Assembly: GCA_037013495.1 (NCBI GenBank)
Contig: CM072810.1
Coordinates: 32,889,843-32,953,842, forward strand
DNA: 64,000 bases
Direction: 5' to 3'
Source of the DNA: Hippophae tibetana
Lineage: Eukaryota > Streptophyta > Magnoliopsida > Rosales > Elaeagnaceae
The position numbers and the translations under genes are program-made. Below the pieces are notes generated by a model. The model had not been told where the DNA came from, did not search any database, and saw only the letters and a program-made list of their open reading frames with translations. This document shows positions 39,701-55,100 of the stretch, piece after piece; the stretch's first letter is position 1; each line of letters starts with the position of its first letter.

Positions 39701-41140
39701 ATCTTTTTGACACAGTTTTTAGGAATGATGACTCTAATACCAATGAAGAGAAATGGGATCTACTTTCCCAGAGAGTTAGTAAATTTCTTAGATAGAATTA
39801 ACCCTTTTTAGGGGTTTTAGAAAAAAATAATCCGAGCTCAAAAATGATTATTTCAATGAATTTAGAGTTGTACTTCTTCCAAACAACATGAAATATTTTG
39901 CAGACCACTCATATAGGTATTTGAGCTAAAAATTAAATCTAGAACTACGAAGTTGACCAAAAATTTTGAACTCTATATCAAGCAAAATGATGAAACTTGG
40001 AACAAATACTAATCATGTTTTTCAAACACTATCAACTACTCGTACAATTTGGGTGGACCTATATGGAGAGGGAAATAGATTGAGAAATTCCTTACTAGCT
40101 TACCTTATCATTTTCAAGCAAAAGTTACCTTGCTTAAATACATGAAAAATCCTTGTGAACTTACTGTTAAATGAATGACTTGGGCAAGTATTCGAACTGC
40201 ATCACTTGTCTCCAATATGTCAGCCATTCACTTACGAGGACACAAAAAACTTGGCTTTATAGACATCAAGGATAGTGGTCTTAGCGAAGATCTTTTTGAC
40301 ACATTTTTTAGGAATGATGACTCTAATACCAATGAAGAGAAATGGGATCTACTTTCCCAGAGAGTTACTAAATTTCTTAGATAGAATTAACCCTTTTTAG
40401 GGGTTTTAGAAAAAAATAATCATAGCTCCAAAATGATTATTTCAATGAATTTGGAGTTGTACTTCTTCCAAACAACATGAAATATTTTGTAGACCACTCA
40501 TATAGGTATTTGAGCTAAAAAATAAATCTAGAACTACGAAGTTGACCAAAAAATTTGAACTCTATATCAAGCAAAAGGATGAAACTTGGAACAAATTCTA
40601 ATCAAGTTTTTCAAACACTATCAACTACTCGTACAATTTGGGTGGACCTATATGGAAAGGGAAATAGATTGATAAATTCCTTACTAGCTTACCTTATCAT
40701 TTTCCAGCAAAAGTTACCTTGCTTAAATACATGAAAAATCCTTGTGAACTTACTGTTAAATGAATGACTTGGGCAAGTATTCGAACTGCATCACTTGTCT
40801 CCAATATGTCAGCCATCCACTTATGAGGACACAAAGAACTTGGCTTTATAGACATCAAGGAGAGTGGTCTTAGCCAAGATCTTTTTGACACAGTTTTTAG
40901 GAATGATGACTCTAATACCAATGAAGAGAAATGGGATCTACTTTCCCAGAGAGTTACTAAATTTCTTAGATAGAATTAACCCTTTTTAGGGGTTTTAGAA
41001 AAAAATAATCATAGCTCCAAAATGATTATTTCAATGAATTTGGGGTTGTACTTCTTCCGAACAACATGAAATATTTTGCAGACCACTCATATAGGTATTT
41101 GAGCTAAAAAATAAATCTAGAACTACGAAGTTGATTAAAA
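36760..41140. repeat. 4.4-kb satellite block duplicated at about 45.59-49.97 kb
   Basis: The two blocks share rare markers in the same order at an 8834-bp offset: ATATTGTGCAG, the shortened ATTACTTCTAGC, ATCATTTTAACAAAG, TACATAAAAAATCC, AATATTTATAGC, AATCACGTTTTTC, the GCTAAAAATTAAATC form, and CATTTTCCAGC. Similarity breaks on the left near 36760 (GCGAAG against GCCAAG) and on the right between about 41060 and 41155. Confidence 0.75.
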
Positions 41141-43490
41141 ATTTTGAACTCTATATCCAGCAAGAGGATGAAACTTGGAACAAATTCTAATCATGTTTTT
41201 CAAACATTATCAACTACTCGTACAATTTGGGTGGACCTATAAGGAAAGGGAAGTAGATTGAGAAATTTCTTACTAGCTTACTTTATCATTTTCAAGCAAA
41301 AGTTACCTTGCTTAAATACATAAAAAATCCTTGTGAACTTACTGTTAAATGAATCACTTGGGCAAGTATTCGAACTGCATCACTTGTATCCAATATGTCA
41401 GCCATCCACTTATGAGGACACAAAGAACTTGGCTTTATAGACATCAAGGATAGTGGTCTTAGCCAAGATCTTTTTGACACAGTTTTTAGGAATGATGACT
41501 CTAATACCAATGAAGAGAAATGGGATCTACTTTCCCAGAGAGTTACTAAATTTCTTAGATAGAATTAACCCTTTTTAGGGGTCTTAGAAAAAAATATTTA
41601 TAGCTCCAAAATGATTATTTCAATGAATTTGGAGTTGTACTTCTTCCAAACAATATGAAATATTTTGCAGACCACTCATATAGGTATTTGAGCTAAAAAA
41701 TAAATCTAGAACTACGAAGTTGATTAAAAATTTTGAACTCTATATCAAGCAAAAGGATGAAACTTGGAACAAATTCTAATCACGTTTTTCAAACACTATC
41801 AACTACTCGTAAAATTTGGGTGGACCTATATGGAAAGGGAAATAAATTGAGAAATTCCTTACTAGCTTACCTTATCATTTTCAAGCAAAAGTTACCTTGC
41901 TTAAATACATGAAAAATCCTTGTGAACTTACTGTTAAATGAATGACTTGGGCAAGTATTCGAACTGCATCACTTGTCTCCAATATGTCAGCCATCCACTT
42001 ACGAAGACACAAAGAACTTGGCTTTATAGACATCAAAGAGAGTGGTCTTAGCGAAGATCTTTTTGACACAGTTTTTAGGAATGATGACTCTAATACCAAT
42101 GAAGAGAAATGGGATCTACTTTCCCAGAGAGTTAGTAAATTTCTTAGATAGAATTAACCCTTTTTAGGGGTTTTAGAAAAAAATAATCCGAGCTCAAAAA
42201 TGATTATTTCAATGAATTTAGAGTTGTACTTCTTCCAAACAACATGAAATATTTTGCAGACCACTCATATAGGTATTTGAGCTAAAAATTAAATCTAGAA
42301 CTACGAAGTTGACCAAAAATTTTGAACTCTATATCAAGCAAAATGATGAAACTTGGAACAAATACTAATCATGTTTTTCAAACACTATCAACTACTCGTA
42401 CAATTTGGGTGGACCTATATGGAGAGGGAAATAGATTGAGAAATTCCTTACTAGCTTACCTTATCATTTTCAAGCAAAAGTTACCTTGCTTAAATACATG
42501 AAAAATCCTTGTGAACTTACTGTTAAATGAATGACTTGGGCAAGTATTCGAACTGCATCACTTGTCTCCAATATGTCAGCCATTCACTTACGAGGACACA
42601 AAAAACTTGGCTTTATAGACATCAAGGATAGTGGTCTTAGCGAAGATCTTTTTGACACATTTTTTAGGAATGATGACTCTAATACCAATGAAGAGAATTG
42701 GGATCTACTTTCCCAGAGAGTTACTAAATTTCTTAGATAGAATTAACCCTTTTTAGGGGTTTTAGAAAAAAATAATCATAGCTCCAAAATGATTATTTCA
42801 ATGAATTTGGAGTTGTACTTCTTCCAAACAACATGAAATATTTTGTAGACCACTCATATAGGTATTTGAGCTAAAAAATAAATCTAGAACTACGAAGTTG
42901 ACCAAAAAATTTGAACTCTATATCAAGCAAAAGGATGAAACTTGGAACAAATTCTAATCAAGTTTTTCAAACACTATCAACTACTCGTACAATTTGGGTG
43001 GACCTATATGGAAAGGGAAATAGATTGATAAATTCCTTACTAGCTTACCTTATCATTTTCCAGCAAAAGTTACCTTGCTTAAATACATGAAAAATCCTTG
43101 TGAACTTACTGTTAAATGAATGACTTGGGCAAGTATTCGAACTGCATCACTTGTCTCCAATATGTCAGCCATCCACTTATGAGGACACAAAGAACTTGGC
43201 TTTATAGACATCAAGGAGAGTGGTCTTAGCCAAGATCTTTTTGACACAGTTTTTAGGAATGATGACTCTAATACCAATGAAGAGAAATGGGATCTACTTT
43301 CCCAGAGAGTTACTAAATTTCTTAGATAGAATTAACCCTTTTTAGGGGTTTTAGAAAAAAATAATCATAGCTCCAAAATGATTATTTCAATGAATTTGGG
43401 GTTGTACTTCTTCCGAACAACATGAAATATTTTGCAGACCACTCATATAGGTATTTGAGCTAAAAAATAAATCTAGAACTACGAAGTTGA
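38710..43490. repeat. Tandem duplication of a 2356-bp (four-monomer) satellite block
   Basis: The block at about 38.71-41.06 kb repeats at about 41.06-43.42 kb with offset 2356 bp. Markers such as AATATTTATAGC, AATCACGTTTTTC, GAAATAAATTGAG and ATCAAAGAGAG occur in both. At least one difference is visible (GAGAAATGGG near 40337, GAGAATTGGG near 42693), so this is a real second copy and probably not simple assembly collapse or expansion. Confidence 0.75.
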
Positions 43491-46400
43491 TTAAAAATTT
43501 TGAACTCTATATCAAGCAAAAGGATGAAACTTGGAACAAATTCTAATCATGTTTTTCAAACACTATCAACTACTCGTAAAATTTGGGTGGACCTATATGG
43601 AAAGGGAAATAGATTGAGAAATTCCTTACTAGCTTACCTTTTCATTTTCAAGCAAAAGTTACCTTGCTTAAATACATGAAAAATCCTTGTGAACTTACTG
43701 TTAAATGAATGACTTGGGCAAGTATTCGAACTGCATCACTTGTCTCCAATATGTCAGCCATCCACTTACGAGGACACAAAGAACTTGGCTTTATAGACAT
43801 CAAGGATAGTGGTCTTAGCGAAGATCTTTTTGACACATTTTTTAGGAATGATGACTCTAATACCAATGAAGAGAAATGGGATCTACTTTCCCAGAGAGTT
43901 ACTAAATTTCTTAGATAGAATTAACCCTTTTTAGGGGTTTTAGAAAAAAATAATCATAGCTCCAAAATGATTATTTCAATGAATTTGGAGTTGTACTTCT
44001 TCCAAACAACATGAAATATTTTGCAGACCACTCATATAGGTATTTGAGCTAAAAAATAAATCTAGAACTACGAAGTTGATTAAAAATTTTGAACTCTATA
44101 TCAAGTAAAAGGATGAAACTTGGAACAAATTCTAATCATGTTTTTCAAACACTATCAACTACTCGTAAAATATGGGTGGACCTATATGGAAAGGGAAATA
44201 GATTGAGAAATTCCTTACTAGCTTACCTTTTCATTTTCAAGCTAAAGTTACCTTGCTTAAATACATGAAAAATCCTTGTGAACTTACTGTTAAATGAATG
44301 ACTTGGGCAAGTATTCGAACTGCATCACTTGTCTCCAATATGTCAGCCATCCACTTACGAGGACACAAAGAACTTGGCTTTATAGACATCAAGGATAGTG
44401 GTCTTAGCGAAGATCTTTTTGACACAGTTTTTAGGAATGATGACTCTAATACCAATGAAGAGAAATGGGATCTACTTTCCCAGAGAGTTACTAAATTTCT
44501 TAGATAGAATTAACCCTTTTTAGGGGTTTTAGAAAAAAATAATCATAGCTCCAAAATGATTATTTCAATGAATTTGGAGTTGTACTTCTTCCAAACAACA
44601 TGAAATATTTTGCAGACCACTCATATAGGTATTTGAGCTAAAAAATAAATCTAGAACTACGAAGTTGATTAAAAATTTTGAACTCTAATTCCAGCAAGAG
44701 GATGAAACTTGGAACAAATTCTAATCATGTTTTTCAAACATTATCAACTACTCGTACAATTTGGGTGGACCTATAAGGAAAGGGCATTAGATTGAGAAAT
44801 TACTTACTAGCTTACCTTATCATTTTCAAGAAAAAGTTACCTTGCTTAAATACATGAAAAATCCTTGTGAACTTACTGTTAAATGAATCACTTGGGCAAG
44901 TATTCGAACTGCATCACTTGTATCCAATATGTCAGCCATCCACTTACGAGGACACAAAGAACTTGGCTTTATAGACATCAAGGATAGTGGTCTTAGCGAA
45001 GATCTTTTTGACACATTTTTTAGGAATGATGACTCTAATACCAATGAAGAGAAATGGGATCTACTTTCTGAGAGAGTTACTAAATTTCTTAGATAGAATT
45101 AACCCTTTTTAGGGGTTTTAGAAAAAAATAATCATAGCTCCAAAATGATTATTTCAATGAATTTGGGGTTGTACTTCTTCCGAACAACATGAAATATTTT
45201 GCAGACCACTCATATAGGTATTTGAGCTAAAAAATAAATCTAGAACTACGAAGTTGATTAAAAATTTTGAACTCTATATCAAGCAAAAGGATGAAACTTG
45301 GAACAAATTCTAATCATGTTTTTCAAACACTATCAACTACTCGTAAAATTTGGGTGGACCTATATGGAAAGGGAAATAGATTGAGAAATTCCTTACTAGC
45401 TTACCTTTTCATTTTCAAGCAAAAGTTACCTTGCTTAAATACATGAAAAATCCTTGTGAACTTACTGTTAAATGAATGACTTGGGCAAGTATTCGAACTG
45501 CATCACTTGTCTCCAATATGTCAGCCATCCACTTACGAGGACACAAAGAACTTGGCTTTATAGACATCAAGGATAGTGGTCTTAGCCAAGATCTTTTTGA
45601 CACATTTTTTAGGAATGATGACTCTAATACCAATGAAGAGAAATGGGATCTACTTTCCCAGAGAGTTACTAAATTTCTTAGATAGAATTAACCCTTTTTA
45701 GGGGTTTTAGAAAAAAATAATCATAGCTCCAAAATGATTATTTCAATGAATTTGGAGTTGTACTTCTTCCAAATAACATGAAATAATTTGCAGACCACTC
45801 ATATAGGTATTTGAGCTAAAAAATAAATCTATAACTACGAAGTTGATTAAAAATTTTGAACTCTATATCCAGCAAGAGGATGAAACTTGGAACAAATTCT
45901 AATCATGTTTTTCAAACATTATCAACTACTCGTACAATTTGGGTGGACCTATAAGGAAAGGGAAGTAGATTGAGAAATTCCTTACTAGCTTACTTTATCA
46001 TTTTCAAGCAAAAGTTACCTTGCTTAAATACATGAAAAATCCTTGTGAACTTACTGTTAAATGAATCACTTGGGCAAGTATTCGAACTGCATCACTTGTC
46101 TCCAATATGTCAGCCATCCACTTACGAGGACACAAAGAACTTGGCTTTATAGACATCAAGGATAGTGGTCTTAGCGAAGATCTTTTTGACACAGTTTTTA
46201 GGAATGATGACTCTAATACCAATGAAGAGAAATAGGATCTACTTTCCCAGAGAGTTACTAAATTTCTTAGATAGAATTAACCCTTTTTAGGGGTTTTAGA
46301 AAAAAATAATCATAGCTCCAAAATGATTATTTCAATGAATTTGGAGTTGTACTTCTTCCAAACAACATGAAATATTGTGCAGACCACTCATATAGGTATT

Positions 46401-48699
46401 TGAGCTAAAAAATAAATCTAGAACTACGAAGTTGATTAAAAATTTTGAACTCTATATCCAGCAAGAGGATGAAACTTGGACCAAATTCTAATCATGTTTT
46501 TCAAACATTATCAACTACTCGTACAATTTGGGTGGACCTATAAGGAAAGGGCATTAGATTGAGAAATTACTTCTAGCTTACCTTATCATTTTCAAGAAAA
46601 AGTTACCTTGCTTAAATACATGAAAAATCCTTGTGAACTTACTGTTAAATGAATCACTTGGGCAAGTATTCGAACTGCATCACTTGTATCCAATATGTCA
46701 GCCATCCACTTACGAGGACACAAAGAACTTGGCTTTATAGACATCAAGGATAGTGGTCTTAGCGAAGATCTTTTTGACACATTTTTTAGGAATGATGACT
46801 CTAATACCAATGAAGAGAAATGGGATCTACTTTCCCAGAGAGTTACTAAATTTCTTAGATAGAATTAACCCTTTTTAGGGGTTTTAGAAAAAAATAATCA
46901 TAGCTCCAAAATGATTATTTCAATGAATTTGGAGTTGTACTTCTTCCAAATAACATGAAATAATTTGCAGACCACTCATATAGGTATTTGAGCTAAAAAA
47001 TAAATCTATAACTACGAAGTTGATTAAAAATTTTGAACTCTATATCCAGCAAGAGGATGAAACTTGGAACAAATTCTAATCATGTTTTTCAAACATTATC
47101 AACTACTCGTACAATTTGGGTGGACCTATAAGGAAAGGGAAGTAGATTGAGAAATTCCTTACTAGCTTACTTTATCATTTTCAAGCAAAAGTTACCTTGC
47201 TTAAATACATGAAAAATCCTTGTGAACTTACTGTTAAATGAATCACTTGGGCAAGTATTCGAACTGCATCACTTGTATCCAATATGTCAGCCATCCACTT
47301 ATGAGGACACAAAGAACTTGGCTTTATAGACATTAAGGATAGTGGTCTTAGCCAAGATCATTTTAACAAAGTTTTTAGGAATGATGACTCTAATACCAAT
47401 GAAGAGAAATGGGATCTACTTTCCCAGAGAGTTACTAAATTTCTTAGATAGAATTAACCCTTTTTAGGGGTTTTAGAAAAAATTAATCATAGCTCCAAAA
47501 TGATTATTTCAATGAATTTGGAGTTGTACTTCTTCCAAACAACATGAAATATTTTGCAGACCACTCATATAGGTATTTGAGCTAAAAAATAAATCTAGAA
47601 CTACGAAGTTGATTAAAAATTTTGAACTCTATATCCAGCAAGAGGATGAAACTTGGAACAAATTCTAATCATGTTTTTCAAACATTATCAACTACTCGTA
47701 CAATTTGGGTGGACCTATAAGGAAAGGGAAGTAGATTGAGAAATTTCTTACTAGCTTACTTTATCATTTTCAAGCAAAAGTTACCTTGCTTAAATACATA
47801 AAAAATCCTTGTGAACTTACTGTTAAATGAATCACTTGGGCAAGTATTCGAACTGCATCACTTGTATCCAATATGTCAGCCATCCACTTATGAGGACACA
47901 AAGAACTTGGCTTTATAGACATCAAGGATAGTGGTCTTAGCCAAGATCTTTTTGACACAGTTTTTAGGAATGATGACTCTAATACCAATGAAGAGAAATG
48001 GGATCTACTTTCCCAGAGAGTTACTAAATTTCTTAGATAGAATTAACCCTTTTTAGGGGTCTTAGAAAAAAATATTTATAGCTCCAAAATGATTATTTCA
48101 ATGAATTTGGAGTTGTACTTCTTCCAAACAATATGAAATATTTTGCAGACCACTCATATAGGTATTTGAGCTAAAAAATAAATCTAGAACTACGAAGTTG
48201 ATTAAAAATTTTGAACTCTATATCAAGCAAAAGGATGAAACTTGGAACAAATTCTAATCACGTTTTTCAAACACTATCAACTACTCGTAAAATTTGGGTG
48301 GACCTATATGGAAAGGGAAATAAATTGAGAAATTCCTTACTAGCTTACCTTATCATTTTCAAGCAAAAGTTACCTTGCTTAAATACATGAAAAATCCTTG
48401 TGAACTTACTGTTAAATGAATGACTTGGGCAAGTATTCGAACTGCATCACTTGTCTCCAATATGTCAGCCATCCACTTACGAAGACACAAAGAACTTGGC
48501 TTTATAGACATCAAAGAGAGTGGTCTTAGCGAAGATCTTTTTGACACAGTTTTTAGGAATGATGACTCTAATACCAATGAAGAGAAATGGGATCTACTTT
48601 CCCAGAGAGTTAGTAAATTTCTTAGATAGAATTAACCCTTTTTAGGGGTTTTAGAAAAAAATAATCCGAGCTCAAAAATGATTATTTCAATGAATTTAG

Positions 48700-51600
48700 A
48701 GTTGTACTTCTTCCAAACAACATGAAATATTTTGCAGACCACTCATATAGGTATTTGAGCTAAAAATTAAATCTAGAACTACGAAGTTGACCAAAAATTT
48801 TGAACTCTATATCAAGCAAAATGATGAAACTTGGAACAAATACTAATCATGTTTTTCAAACACTATCAACTACTCGTACAATTTGGGTGGACCTATATGG
48901 AGAGGGAAATAGATTGAGAAATTCCTTACTAGCTTACCTTATCATTTTCAAGCAAAAGTTACCTTGCTTAAATACATGAAAAATCCTTGTGAACTTACTG
49001 TTAAATGAATGACTTGGGCAAGTATTCGAACTGCATCACTTGTCTCCAATATGTCAGCCATTCACTTACGAGGACACAAAAAACTTGGCTTTATAGACAT
49101 CAAGGATAGTGGTCTTAGCGAAGATCTTTTTGACACATTTTTTAGGAATGATGACTCTAATACCAATGAAGAGAAATGGGATCTACTTTCCCAGAGAGTT
49201 ACTAAATTTCTTAGATAGAATTAACCCTTTTTAGGGGTTTTAGAAAAAAATAATCATAGCTCCAAAATGATTATTTCAATGAATTTGGAGTTGTACTTCT
49301 TCCAAACAACATGAAATATTTTGTAGACCACTCATATAGGTATTTGAGCTAAAAAATAAATCTAGAACTACGAAGTTGACCAAAAAATTTGAACTCTATA
49401 TCAAGCAAAAGGATGAAACTTGGAACAAATTCTAATCAAGTTTTTCAAACACTATCAACTACTCGTACAATTTGGGTGGACCTATATGGAAAGGGAAATA
49501 GATTGATAAATTCCTTACTAGCTTACCTTATCATTTTCCAGCAAAAGTTACCTTGCTTAAATACATGAAAAATCCTTGTGAACTTACTGTTAAATGAATG
49601 ACTTGGGCAAGTATTCGAACTGCATCACTTGTCTCCAATATGTCAGCCATCCACTTATGAGGACACAAAGAACTTGGCTTTATAGACATCAAGGAGAGTG
49701 GTCTTAGCCAAGATCTTTTTGACACAGTTTTTAGGAATGATGACTCTAATACCAATGAAGAGAAATGGGATCTACTTTCCCAGAGAGTTACTAAATTTCT
49801 TAGATAGAATTAACCCTTTTTAGGGGTTTTAGAAAAAAATAATCATAGCTCCAAAATGATTATTTCAATGAATTTGGGGTTGTACTTCTTCCGAACAACA
49901 TGAAATATTTTGCAGACCACTCATATAGGTATTTGAGCTAAAAAATAAATCTAGAACTACGAAGTTGATTAAAAATTTTGAACTCTATATCAAGCAAAAG
50001 GATGAAACTTGGAACAAATTCTAATCATGTTTTTCAAACACTATCAACTACTCGTAAAATTTGGGTGGACCTATATGGAAAGGGAAATAGATTGAGAAAT
50101 TCCTTACTAGCTTACCTTTTCATTTTCAAGCAAAAGTTACCTTGCTTAAATACATGAAAAATCCTTGTGAACTTACTGTTAAATGAATGACTTGGGCAAG
50201 TATTCGAACTGCATCACTTGTCTCCAATATGTCAGCCATCCACTTACGAGGACACAAAGAACTTGGCTTTATAGACATCAAGGATAGTGGTCTTAGCGAA
50301 GATCTTTTTGACACATTTTTTAGGAATGATGACTCTAATACCAATGAAGAGAAATGGGATCTACTTTCCCAGAGAGTTACTAAATTTCTTAGATAGAATT
50401 AACCCTTTTTAGGGGTTTTAGAAAAAAATAATCCGAGCTCAAAAATGATTATTTCAATGAATTTAGAGTTGTACTTCTTCCAAACAACATGAAATATTTT
50501 GCAGACCACTCATATAGGTATTTGAGCTAAAAATTAAATCTAGAACTACGAAGTTGACCAAAAATTTTGAACTCTATATCAAGCAAAATGATGAAACTTG
50601 GAACAAATACTAATCATGTTTTTCAAACACTATCAACTACTCGTACAATTTGGGTGGACCTATATGGAGAGGGAAATAGATTGAGAAATTCCTTACTAGC
50701 TTACCTTATCATTTTCAAGCAAAAGTTACCTTGCTTAAATACATGAAAAATCCTTGTGAACTTACTGTTAAATGAATGACTTGGGCAAGTATTCGAACTG
50801 CATCACTTGTCTCCAATATGTCAGCCATTCACTTACGAGGACACAAAAAACTTGGCTTTATAGACATCAAGGATAGTGGTCTTAGCGAAGATCTTTTTGA
50901 CACATTTTTTAGGAATGATGACTCTAATACCAATGAAGAGAAATGGGATCTACTTTCCCAGAGAGTTACTAAATTTCTTAGATAGAATTAACCCTTTTTA
51001 GGGGTTTTAGAAAAAAATAATCATAGCTCCAAAATGATTATTTCAATGAATTTGGAGTTGTACTTCTTCCAAACAACATGAAATATTTTGTAGACCACTC
51101 ATATAGGTATTTGAGCTAAAAAATAAATCTAGAACTACGAAGTTGACCAAAAAATTTGAACTCTATATCAAGCAAAAGGATGAAACTTGGAACAAATTCT
51201 AATCAAGTTTTTCAAACACTATCAACTACTCGTACAATTTGGGTGGACCTATATGGAAAGGGAAATAGATTGATAAATTCCTTACTAGCTTACCTTATCA
51301 TTTTCCAGCAAAAGTTACCTTGCTTAAATACATGAAAAATCCTTGTGAACTTACTGTTAAATGAATGACTTGGGCAAGTATTCGAACTGCATCACTTGTC
51401 TCCAATATGTCAGCCATCCACTTATGAGGACACAAAGAACTTGGCTTTATAGACATCAAGGAGAGTGGTCTTAGCCAAGATCTTTTTGACACAGTTTTTA
51501 GGAATGATGACTCTAATACCAATGAAGAGAAATGGGATCTACTTTCCCAGAGAGTTACTAAATTTCTTAGATAGAATTAACCCTTTTTAGGGGTTTTAGA

Positions 51601-54600
51601 AAAAAATAATCATAGCTCCAAAATGATTATTTCAATGAATTTGGGGTTGTACTTCTTCCGAACAACATGAAATATTTTGCAGACCACTCATATAGGTATT
51701 TGAGCTAAAAAATAAATCTAGAACTACGAAGTTGATTAAAAATTTTGAACTCTATATCAAGCAAAAGGATGAAACTTGGAACAAATTCTAATCATGTTTT
51801 TCAAACACTATCAACTACTCGTAAAATTTGGGTGGACCTATATGGAAAGGGAAATAGATTGAGAAATTCCTTACTAGCTTACCTTTTCATTTTCAAGCAA
51901 AAGTTACCTTGCTTAAATACATGAAAAATCCTTGTGAACTTACTGTTAAATGAATGACTTGGGCAAGTATTCGAACTGCATCACTTGTCTCCAATATGTC
52001 AGCCATCCACTTACGAGGACACAAAGAACTTGGCTTTATAGACATCAAGGATAGTGGTCTTAGCGAAGATCTTTTTGACACATTTTTTAGGAATGATGAC
52101 TCTAATACCAATGAAGAGAAATGGGATCTACTTTCCCAGAGAGTTACTAAATTTCTTAGATAGAATTAACCCTTTTTAGGGGTTTTAGAAAAAAATAATC
52201 ATAGCTCCAAAATGATTATTTCAATGAATTTGGAGTTGTACTTCTTCCAAACAACATGAAATATTTTGCAGACCACTCATATAGGTATTTGAGCTAAAAA
52301 ATAAATCTAGAACTACGAAGTTGATTAAAAATTTTGAACTCTATATCAAGTAAAAGGATGAAACTTGGAACAAATTCTAATCATGTTTTTCAAACACTAT
52401 CAACTACTCGTAAAATATGGGTGGACCTATATGGAAAGGGAAATAGATTGAGAAATTCCTTACTAGCTTACCTTTTCATTTTCAAGCTAAAGTTACCTTG
52501 CTTAAATACATGAAAAATCCTTGTGAACTTACTATTAAATGAATGACTTGGGCAAGTATTCGAACTGCATCACTTGTCTCCAATATGTCAGCCATCCACT
52601 TACGAGGACACAAAGAACTTGGCTTTATAGACATCAAGGATAGTGGTCTTAGCGAAGATCTTTTTGACACAGTTTTTAGGAATGATGACTCTAATACCAA
52701 TGAAGAGAAATGGGATCTACTTTCCCAGAGAGTTACTAAATTTCTTAGATAGAATTAACCCTTTTTAGGGGTTTTAGAAAAAAATAATCATAGCTCCAAA
52801 ATGATTATTTCAATGAATTTGGAGTTGTACTTCTTCCAAACAACATGAAATATTTTGCAGACCACTCATATAGGTATTTGAGCTAAAAAATAAATCTAGA
52901 ACTACGAAGTTGATTAAAAATTTTGAACTCTAATTCCAGCAAGAGGATGAAACTTGGAACAAATTCTAATCATGTTTTTCAAACATTATCAACTACTCGT
53001 ACAATTTGGGTGGACCTATAAGGAAAGGGCATTAGATTGAGAAATTACTTACTAGCTTACCTTATCATTTTCAAGAAAAAGTTACCTTGCTTAAATACAT
53101 GAAAAATCCTTGTGAACTTACTGTTAAATGAATCACTTGGGCAAGTATTCGAACTGCATCACTTGTATCCAATATGTCAGCCATCCACTTACGAGGACAC
53201 AAAGAACTTGGCTTTATAGACATCAAGGATAGTGGTCTTAGCGAAGATCTTTTTGACACATTTTTTAGGAATGATGACTCTAATACCAATGAAGAGAAAT
53301 GGGATCTACTTTCTGAGAGAGTTACTAAATTTCTTAGATAGAATTAACCCTTTTTAGGGGTTTTAGAAAAAAATAATCATAGCTCCAAAATGATTATTTC
53401 AATGAATTTGGGGTTGTACTTCTTCCGAACAACATGAAATATTTTGCAGACCACTCATATAGGTATTTGAGCTAAAAAATAAATCTAGAACTACGAAGTT
53501 GATTAAAAATTTTGAACTCTATATCAAGCAAAAGGATGAAACTTGGAACAAATTCTAATCATGTTTTTCAAACACTATCAACTACTCGTAAAATTTGGGT
53601 GGACCTATATGGAAAGGGAAATAGATTGAGAAATTCCTTACTAGCTTACCTTTTCATTTTCAAGCAAAAGTTACCTTGCTTAAATACATGAAAAATCCTT
53701 GTGAACTTACTGTTAAATGAATGACTTGGGCAAGTATTCGAACTGCATCACTTGTCTCCAATATGTCAGCCATCCACTTACGAGGACACAAAGAACTTGG
53801 CTTTATAGACATCAAGGATAGTGGTCTTAGCGAAGATCTTTTTGACACATTTTTTAGGAATGATGACTCTAATACCAATGAAGAGAAATGGGATCTACTT
53901 TCCCAGAGAGTTACTAAATTTCTTAGATAGAATTAACCCTTTTTAGGGGTTTTAGAAAAAAATAATCATAGCTCCAAAATGATTATTTCAATGAATTTGG
54001 AGTTGTACTTCTTCCAAACAACATGAAATATTTTGCAGACCACTCATATAGGTATTTGAGCTAAAAAATAAATCTAGAACTACGAAGTTGATTAAAAATT
54101 TTGAACTCTATATCAAGTAAAAGGATGAAACTTGGAACAAATTCTAATCATGTTTTTCAAACACTATCAACTACTCGTAAAATATGGGTGGACCTATATG
54201 GAAAGGGAAATAGATTGAGAAATTCCTTACTAGCTTACCTTTTCATTTTCAAGCTAAAGTTACCTTGCTTAAATACATGAAAAATCCTTGTGAACTTACT
54301 GTTAAATGAATGACTTGGGCAAGTATTCGAACTGCATCACTTGTCTCCAATATGTCAGCCATCCACTTACGAGGACACAAAGAACTTGGCTTTATAGACA
54401 TCAAGGATAGTGGTCTTAGCGAAGATCTTTTTGACACAGTTTTTAGGAATGATGACTCTAATACCAATGAAGAGAAATGGGATCTACTTTCCCAGAGAGT
54501 TACTAAATTTCTTAGATAGAATTAACCCTTTTTAGGGGTTTTAGAAAAAAATAATCATAGCTCCAAAATGATTATTTCAATGAATTTGGAGTTGTACTTC

Positions 54601-55100
54601 TTCCAAACAACATGAAATATTTTGCAGACCACTCATATAGGTATTTGAGCTAAAAAATAAATCTAGAACTACGAAGTTGATTAAAAATTTTGAACTCTAA
54701 TTCCAGCAAGAGGATGAAACTTGGAACAAATTCTAATCATGTTTTTCAAACATTATCAACTACTCGTACAATTTGGGTGGACCTATAAGGAAAGGGCATT
54801 AGATTGAGAAATTACTTACTAGCTTACCTTATCATTTTCAAGAAAAAGTTACCTTGCTTAAATACATGAAAAATCCTTGTGAACTTACTGTTAAATGAAT
54901 CACTTGGGCAAGTATTCGAACTGCATCACTTGTATCCAATATGTCAGCCATCCACTTACGAGGACACAAAGAACTTGGCTTTATAGACATCAAGGATAGT
55001 GGTCTTAGCGAAGATCTTTTTGACACATTTTTTAGGAATGATGACTCTAATACCAATGAAGAGAAATGGGATCTACTTTCTGAGAGAGTTACTAAATTTC
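48700..55100. repeat. Trimeric (1767-bp) higher-order satellite repeats
   Basis: Monomers at fixed points 48948-49537-50126 repeat at 50715-51304-51893 (markers GCTAAAAATTAAATC and CATTTTCCAGC). Then a different trimer with CAAGCTAAAGTT and CTCTAATTCCAGC at 52482-53071-53660 partly repeats at 54249-54838. Both have period 1767 bp. Related single copies are present near 43-45 kb. Confidence 0.7.
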
